Shown here: piece by piece, positions 8,041-15,756 of the stretch | How the letters are laid out: each line of letters opens with the position of its first letter | Position numbering within the stretch: position 1 is the first letter of the stretch | From: an uncultured Bacilli bacterium | GTDB lineage: Bacteria; Bacillota_I; Bacilli_A; Mycoplasmatales; Mycoplasmoidaceae | Reading direction: 5' to 3' | DNA length: 15,756 nt | Assembly: GCA_904501665.1 (NCBI GenBank) | Contig: CAJGBT010000023.1 | Coordinates: 1-15,756 of the forward strand | Program-made: the position numbers and the translations under genes | Notes under the pieces: model-generated | The model's database searches: none | Seen by the model: the letters and a program-made list of their open reading frames with translations, nothing else | What the model was told of the DNA's origin: nothing

Positions 8041-9876
8041 ATGAGTTTATTAAATAAATTAAAAGACTTTCATGATCTAAAAAATTTATCAAATAAAGAA
8101 CTTAAAATTCTTTGTGAAGAAATTAGAAATAAAATTATTGATATTTCTAAAAAACAAGATATTCATTTATCTAGTAATTTAGGGATAGTTGAATTATCAA
8201 CTATGATCTTAAAAGTGTTTAATATAGATAAAGATAAACTATTATATGACACCGGTCATCAAACATATGTTCATAAAATTTTAACTGGTAGAAAAGATAA
8301 AATAGATACTATTCGACAACCTAATGGCTTATGTGGTTTAATGAATATGAATGAGTCAAAATATGACCACTACTCTCCAGGACATTCAGGCAATATCTTA
8401 TCAGTTATTAGTGGTATGTATATTAAAGATGCTAAAAAAAATAAAGATAGTAAGAAAAAGAAATTTTTGAATGATAGCAATTATATAGCTGTCATTGGAG
8501 ATAGTGCCTTTGCTAATGGATTAAACTTTGAAGCATTAAATGATATCTCTTTTAATCAATTACCAATTATTATTATTTTAAATGATAATGAAATGAGTAT
8601 TTCTAAATCTGTTGGTGCATTATCAAACACATTCAACAAAATTAAAGGTACTCATCTTTTTCATTTTATTGAAAAAAGTTGTCGTAAAATTTTTAATTAC
8701 AATTGTTTCTATTTTGGATTATTTAAAACATTTAATTGATGTGAAAATAGAATTAGAGGCGCAAATTTCTTTGAAAACCTAGGTTACTATTATATTGGTC
8801 CTATTGATGGTCATAACATTAAACAATTAAATAAATTTTTATTACGAGCAAAATGATTTGCAAAGCAAGGTCCAGTTATATTACATGTTAAGACCAAAAA
8901 AGGCAAAGGATATCAACAAGCCGAAAATGATTTATGTGGGCATTTCCATTCTAGTAGTATTAAGCATCAAAAAACAATTGGGATGCATATGACTGATGCT
9001 TTAATTAAACTTATGAAAAAGGATACAAAAATCTATGTTATTAATCCTGCTATGACTTATGCTTCCAATTGTCAAGCAATTAGACAAATTTTTCCAAATA
9101 GATATTATGATGTTGGGATAAGTGAAGAGCATGCTATTTCTAAAGCAAGTGGCATGGCATTAGTTAATCTAAAACCATATTTATATTTTTATAGTACTTT
9201 CTTACAAAGAGGATATGATCAATTAATTCATGATATCTCTCGATTACATTTAAATTGTACATTATTAATAGATCGTTGTGATTTATCTGGTGCTGATGGT
9301 TCTAGTCATCATGGAATTTATGATGTTAATATGTTGAAAAGTATGGATAATGTCTTAATTTGTTCTGGAAGAAACATTAAGCAAGATATTGATTTATTGA
9401 ATTTATCTCATAAATATCAAAGTGGTATCTTTGCTATTAGATATCCACGTTTAGAAATAGATTGTGAACTTGAAAAAGAACACACTATTATTTTAGGTAA
9501 ATGAGAATGATTTGAAAAACACAAATCTAATATTGTTGTAATTAGTTATGGACCTTATTTTAATAAAATCATTAATGAAATTTATTTAAAAGATTCAGTT
9601 AATGTTGTTAATGCTATTTTTATAACAAAGTATCATCAAAGCGAAATTAAAAAAGTATTAAAAAAATATAAAAATATCATTATTTATGAAAGGATTTATG
9701 GAGATGGTTTAGCTAATGATTTTTTTAAGTTAGCCAATCAATTACAAACAAATAATAAAATTGTTTCTATGAATTATCAACAAATATTAGAAAACGGTTC
9801 AACTAATAGTTTAGATAAAATAGCAAAAATGACAATTGATGATATCAAACAAAAAATTAAGGAATTTAAAAAATAA
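8041..9876 (+). CDS. dxs: 1-deoxy-D-xylulose-5-phosphate synthase
   Basis: DXS is a thiamine-diphosphate enzyme that condenses pyruvate with glyceraldehyde-3-phosphate to DXP, the entry step of the MEP isoprenoid pathway (cytosolic homodimer). The full frame has 611 codons, close to the usual ~620, with four TGA codons as Trp (the first at 8737). Hallmarks: H42 in HLSSNLG (equivalent of E. coli His49), GHQTYVHKILTGR (72-84), GHSGN (114-118), the ThDP/Mg motif GDS...NDN (153-155 and 181-183), SEEHA with catalytic Glu362, YSTFLQRGYDQ (384-394), GADGSSHHG (417-425) and RYPR (467-470). The usual GDG of the ThDP motif is GDS here; Asp and Asn ligands remain, so activity is plausible. No good Shine-Dalgarno lies close to ATG 8041. 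In the same frame upstream the order is TAA, ATG, TAG, AAA, ATG, so a start-stop pair precedes the gene. It is the last gene of the rightward block. Confidence 0.95.
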
Positions 9877-9887
9877 ATTATTTATTT
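9871..9887. terminator. AT palindrome spanning both stop codons of dxs and rsmG
   Basis: AAATAAA (9871-9877) and TTTATTT (9881-9887) are perfectly complementary around TTA, and the palindrome covers the stop codons of both convergent genes. With no G-C pairs and only short T runs it would be a weak bidirectional terminator at best. No other terminator is visible between the genes. Confidence 0.35.
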
Positions 9888-10573
9888 TTAATGATTTCTT
9901 TTCATGAACGTGGATAAATTTTTGCACACTCTTTGATTTTTTTAAAATATAAAACATAATTTTGTTTATCTGTTTGGTAGTTTTCAATATTTTTCAATTC
10001 TAGACCTAAATCATTTAATAATCTATAGGCCTTAGTTAGTTCTTGCTGGTACTTAATAGATTTTGGTTCAATTATTAAACCATTTAACTTAGTATATGGA
10101 CTAGAAATTTCTAATAGAATTTCTAAACTCGCAACAGCTCTTGATGTTACAATATCAAACTGTTGCTTCTGTTCTGATTGTATTTGCTCTGCTCGTTGGT
10201 GGTAAAAAGTAACATCTTGAAAACCTAAATGATCAACAAGCATTTGCATAAATTTTATTTTTTTAGCATTAGCTTCAATGATTGTTAGTTTCATTTGTGG
10301 GAAGACAATTTTTAAAGCAATTCCAGGAATACCACTTCCTGAACCAATATCTAGTATTTTTAAATGATTTAAATCCATGTTTGCAAATGGTAATAATGAC
10401 TCTAAAAAGTAGTTTTGGTATATTTTAGAATCATCAATTAATCTAGTTAAATTAAATTTTTTGTTGTTTTCTAATAAAAATGAATAGTATTTTTCAAATA
10501 AAATAAACCTATTTTGTTCTCAAAGAGACCCAAATTTTTGACTTAAAATTGCATTAAATTCATCTTTTTTCAT
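9878..10573 (-). CDS. rsmG: RsmG (GidB), 16S rRNA G527 N7-methyltransferase
   Basis: RsmG uses S-adenosylmethionine to methylate N7 of G527 in the 530 loop of 16S rRNA. The 231-aa product has two TGA codons as Trp: one near residue 18 (GSLWEQ) and one near the C-terminus (PRSW). A standard-code reading would show only the middle part starting at Met66. The Rossmann SAM motif is LDIGSGSGIPG (74-84), followed by IIEANAKKIKFM (98-109), RAE (127-129) and DIVTSRAVASL (140-150), all typical of the family. The later KG motif is replaced by EPKS (169-172). AGGAAAG (10580-10586, minus) is a ribosome binding site seven bases from the ATG, supporting start 10573. The gene diverges from the rRNA operon; the G527-equivalent base of its substrate is 11255. 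Confidence 0.95.
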
Positions 10574-10587
10574 ACTTTTACTTTCCT

Positions 10588-10593
10588 ATTATA
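10588..10593 (-). promoter_or_regulatory. Putative -10 box of rsmG
   Basis: On the minus strand TATAAT lies 14 bases upstream of the rsmG ATG, so the leader would be only a few bases. A TTGAGT at 10614-10619 could be a -35 element, but the 20-base spacing is long. Confidence 0.45.
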
Positions 10594-10625
10594 TAGAGTA
10601 AAAAGCAAAAAAAACTCAAAAAAAA

Positions 10626-10653
10626 TTGATATTTTTCCCTTTTTGTATATAAT
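10626..10653 (+). promoter_or_regulatory. rRNA operon promoter
   Basis: TTGATA (10626-10631), a 16-base spacer and TATAAT (10648-10653) form a near-consensus housekeeping promoter. A-rich DNA upstream may act as an UP element. Transcription would start near 10660, about 75 bases before mature 16S. Confidence 0.8.
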
Positions 10654-10670
10654 ATATTAGTACTTTTTTA

Positions 10671-10691
10671 CTTTTATTTTATAAATAAAAG
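10671..10691 (+). repeat. Palindrome in the rRNA leader
   Basis: CTTTTATTT (10671-10679) pairs perfectly with AAATAAAAG (10683-10691) around TAT, about 10-30 bases after the expected transcription start. It contains the same 18-base string found at 326-343. It may be a leader hairpin or a binding site near the promoter. Confidence 0.5.
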
Positions 10692-10705
10692 GATAAAAAG
10701 TTGAA

Positions 10706-10718
10706 TGTTCTTTGAAAA
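10706..10718 (+). promoter_or_regulatory. boxA-like antitermination motif in the rRNA leader
   Basis: TGTTCTTTGAAAA resembles the boxA sequences of Firmicutes rRNA leaders, where NusB/S10 bind and keep polymerase terminator-resistant. A close copy (GATCTTTGAAAA, 12396 onward) lies before 23S, which is the normal arrangement. Confidence 0.55.
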
Positions 10719-10728
10719 CTAAATACAA
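10715..10728 (+). other. Left arm of the 16S processing stem
   Basis: AAAACTAAATACAA is perfectly complementary over 14 bp to TTGTATTTAGTTTT at 12339-12352, beyond the 3' end of 16S. Such long stems looping out the whole 16S are RNase III substrates in bacterial rRNA maturation. Confidence 0.8.
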
Positions 10729-10735
10729 CCCGTCA

Positions 10736-12245
<1,510 letters not shown>

Positions 12246-12338
12246 CTACGGAGTAAATTTATTTTACATTCGTACATTTATGTGTACATTTTTAAAAATC
12301 TTAAAAATTTAAAATCACGAAAAAATTTTTAAGTCGGT

Positions 12339-12352
12339 TTGTATTTAGTTTT
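12339..12352 (+). other. Right arm of the 16S processing stem
   Basis: TTGTATTTAGTTTT is the exact reverse complement of 10715-10728, closing the 16S precursor loop. Confidence 0.8.
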
Positions 12353-12398
12353 GAGAGATACATTCTCTCCATCACTATTTATGGTGATGAGATAGATC

Positions 12399-12413
12399 TT
12401 TGAAAATTAAATA
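12399..12413 (+). other. Left arm of the 23S processing stem, overlapping a boxA-like copy
   Basis: TTTGAAAATTAAATA pairs with TATTTAATTTTTCAAA at 15426-15441 over 15 bp with one bulged base. CAACA and TCTTT just inside also pair with sequences before 15420. The segment is nearly identical to the left arm upstream of 16S (TTTGAAAACTAAATA). Confidence 0.75.
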
Positions 12414-12434
12414 TTATCAACAATCTTTCTAGTC

Positions 12435-12463
12435 ATCTACTTTTAGATAATCTAAGAGTAGAT
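12435..12463 (+). repeat. 13-bp hairpin in the spacer, just before 23S
   Basis: ATCTACTTTTAGA (12435-12447) pairs with TCTAAGAGTAGAT (12451-12463) over 13 bp with one G-U pair and a TAA loop. It lies inside the 23S processing stem, about 28 bases before mature 23S, so it may shape or guide 5' processing. No T run follows, so it should not terminate transcription. Confidence 0.7.
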
Positions 12464-12490
12464 AACAATTACAAAATAGAATAGGATTTA

Positions 12491-15386
<2,896 letters not shown>

Positions 15387-15425
15387 AAATCCTTTTTTTG
15401 TTCTAATAAAAAGAATGTTGCAAAG

Positions 15426-15441
15426 TATTTAATTTTTCAAA
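15426..15441 (+). other. Right arm of the 23S processing stem
   Basis: TATTTAATTTTTCAAA pairs with 12399-12413, with one extra T. It lies in the short 23S-5S spacer (about 65 bases), which has no tRNA. Confidence 0.75.
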
Positions 15442-15451
15442 AATCTATTAT

Positions 15452-15565
15452 TTTGTGTGGTGACGATATCATAGTGGAAATACCCGTTCCCATCCCGAAC
15501 ACGGAAGTCAAGCACTATAGAGCCGAAGGTAGCGAAAAAGTGAGAATAGGACATTGCCACGCAAA
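15452..15565 (+). rRNA. rrf: 5S ribosomal RNA
   Basis: The terminal helix TTTGTGTGG (15452-15460) pairs with CCACGCAAA (15557-15565, one G-U). The internal CCCATCCCGAACACGGAAGTCAAG block (15489 onward) is the conserved loop B/C region of 5S rRNA. About 110 bases long; the mature ends may be a base or two inside these limits. Confidence 0.95.
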
Positions 15566-15572
15566 GAAAAAC

Positions 15573-15611
15573 AAAAAGCAAGTGAGATGATTAAAATCAC
15601 TTGCTTTTTTT
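15573..15611 (+). terminator. Rho-independent terminator of the rRNA operon
   Basis: AAAAAGCAAGTGA (15573-15585) pairs perfectly with TCACTTGCTTTTT (15597-15609) around an 11-base loop, and the right arm runs into seven Ts (15605-15611). It is eight bases after 5S, the expected operon end. The A run opposite the T run would also let it work leftward. Confidence 0.95.
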
Positions 15612-15620
15612 ATTAAATAG

Positions 15621-15756
15621 AGTGTTTGAGATAAATTGCCCAGAAATGGGGAAGATATGGGACAATGACATAGACCATCACAGGTCGCACTGATAATTAA
15701 AAAAATACAGCTTGACACTCCACTTAAACAACTATATGAGTTTGAGTGAGATATGG
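15621..15756 (+). CDS. Possible start of an unrecognised gene (partial, open to the window end)
   Basis: After an in-frame TAG at 15618 the frame is open for 45 codons to the window edge if the three TGAs are Trp; it reads in part VWDKLPRNGEDMGQW. TTG 15636 or ATG 15657 could start it, but neither has a clear ribosome binding site, so it may be a decayed remnant. Codons such as CCC, GGG, GTC and CTG are less AT-biased than in the other genes. I do not recognise a family. The same stretch also forms small hairpins (15635-15642 with 15658-15666; GACC/GGTC at 15673-15686), so a non-coding role is an alternative. Confidence 0.35.

Larger units (their letters stand above)
12246..12490 (+). other. 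16S-23S internal transcribed spacer without tRNA genes
   Basis: About 245 AT-rich bases with no tRNA, as is usual in mollicutes. It holds consecutive inverted repeats: CTTAAAAATTT/AAATTTTTAAG (12300-12310 with 12323-12333), the right arm of the 16S stem (12339-12352), GAGAGA/TCTCTC (12353-12358 with 12364-12369), CATCAC/GTGATG (12370-12375 with 12384-12389), a second boxA-like copy with the left arm of the 23S stem (12396-12413), and a 13-bp hairpin with a 3-base loop (12435-12463). Confidence 0.9.

Overview
The window looks like a chromosomal segment of a mollicute (Mycoplasma sensu lato). The evidence is strong AT richness in all protein genes and spacers, genes that stay open only if UGA is read as tryptophan (about 31 in-frame TGA codons in five genes, no in-frame TGG seen), a compact 16S-23S-5S operon without tRNAs in its spacer, and an absence of wall-related genes. 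A gene for DXP synthase (MEP isoprenoid pathway) points to one of the mollicute lineages that keep this pathway. As I recall these include members of the Pneumoniae/Malacoplasma group such as M. penetrans and M. gallisepticum, but I cannot place the species from memory with confidence.

Left edge (1-409): the end of an upstream transcript and a rho-independent terminator, then about 350 bases without a recognisable gene but unusually rich in inverted repeats. The terminator hairpin and the next hairpin are degenerate inverted copies of each other and can also pair with one another. A 13-bp long-armed hairpin follows, then an AT palindrome and a TATAAT box.

Rightward gene block (410-9876): one uninterrupted 2021-codon reading frame for a giant surface protein (signal anchor, Trp-rich N-terminal region, tandem beta-rich modules, C-terminal membrane anchor); hrcA (heat-shock repressor); a 174-aa unrecognised membrane protein; and dxs. 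The junctions are +9, -1 and +9 bases, so the four genes are probably co-transcribed. With standard-code translation the giant gene, hrcA, dxs and rsmG would be broken into fragments, and the 174-aa gene would be missed.

Leftward gene (9878-10573): rsmG, the 16S rRNA G527 methyltransferase. It converges on dxs with one base between the stop codons and diverges from the rRNA operon that encodes its substrate.

rRNA operon (about 10626-15611): promoter TTGATA-N16-TATAAT, boxA-like leader, 16S, spacer with several hairpins, 23S, 5S and a strong intrinsic terminator. Long complementary arms flank 16S and 23S, as expected for RNase III-type processing.

Right edge (15612-15756): a reading frame (UGA = Trp) is open to the window end. 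It may be the start of another gene, with codons less AT-biased than the rest. No transposase, CRISPR array, phage gene or tRNA was recognised.
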